From Sporolactobacillus spathodeae (GTDB lineage: Bacteria > Bacillota > Bacilli > Bacillales > Sporolactobacillaceae), in the NCBI RefSeq assembly GCF_016908935.1, contig NZ_JAFBEV010000019.1, positions 1-59,737 of the forward strand: a stretch of 59,737 nucleotides of DNA, written 5' to 3'. A program made the position numbers and the translations under genes. Below, piece after piece: positions 59,619-59,737 of this stretch. The notes beneath the pieces are model-generated. The model was not told the DNA's origin and made no database searches. It was given only the letters and a program-made list of their open reading frames with translations. Position 1 is the stretch's first letter; every line of letters starts with the position of its first letter.

Positions 59619-59737
59619 ATAAAAGTTGCTGATTGAGAGATAAGCAGCACGGAATGTTCCTTGAAAACTGAACAAAAGCCAAGCGTACTTTTTAAAAGGG
59701 TAACCCCCTTTGAGAAACAATTTGCTATGGATCTTAC
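59619..59737 (+). other. Leader of the next rRNA operon
   Basis: Contains TTCCTTGAAAACTGAACAAAAGCC, typical of pre-16S leaders in Bacillales, where antitermination and RNase III signals lie. The 16S gene itself is outside the window. Confidence 0.75.

Overview
The window is 60 kb of Gram-positive, Bacillales-type chromosome laid out like the origin-proximal ribosomal supercluster of Bacillus subtilis. It starts inside a 5S rRNA gene and ends in the promoter/leader of a further rRNA operon, so it is the complete interval between two rrn operons. Endospore genes (sigH, cwlD, gerD, pdaB), T-box and ribosomal-protein leader RNAs, sigma-A type promoters (TTGACA-N17-TATAAT) and AAGGAGG ribosome binding sites all point to a spore-forming Firmicute. 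The missing mcsA, mcsB and disA resemble lactic lineages, so a Sporolactobacillus-like organism is my guess; it is not proven by the sequence.

Layout: 5S end and eight tRNAs (1-805); ctsR, clpC, radA, yacL, ispD, ispF, gltX (1216-10320); a cysteine T-box then cysE, cysS, mrnC, rlmB, rae1, sigH (10365-15230); secE, nusG, rplK, rplA, L10 leader, rplJ, rplL, ybxB, rpoB, rpoC (15524-27145); ybxF, rpsL, rpsG, fusA, tuf (27227-31921); the S10-spc-alpha supercluster from rpsJ to rplQ with secY, adk, map, infA and rpoA (32436-47438); ecfA1, ecfA2, ecfT, truA (47645-50891); L13 leader, rplM, rpsI (51014-51953); an accessory segment with a small WYL-type gene behind a LexA-like box, a DUF3189 gene, a quinone oxidoreductase and a transposase fragment (52352-54734); ybaK, cwlD, salA, gerD and, on the opposite strand, pdaB (55278-59324); three tandem rrn promoters (59448-59618).

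Most genes serve one purpose: making ribosomes and RNA polymerase, exporting proteins and charging tRNAs, with sporulation and germination genes at the edges. Most transcription units have an identifiable promoter and intrinsic terminator, and several leaders look self-regulating (T-box, L10, L13, S10).

No wholly new multi-gene system is visible. The least explained structure is a family of intergenic repeats, at least seven loci and all in the same orientation, found at operon boundaries. A full copy is about 180 bp, carries a GC-rich core and ends in a terminator-like hairpin. The hairpin is intact where the next gene has its own promoter and decayed where read-through appears needed. Other points for a second look are the loss of mcsA/mcsB, disA, kbaA and an intact rpmG from their usual places, wobble-base changes in two tRNAs, and a LexA-like box in the promoter of a 59-residue WYL-like protein.
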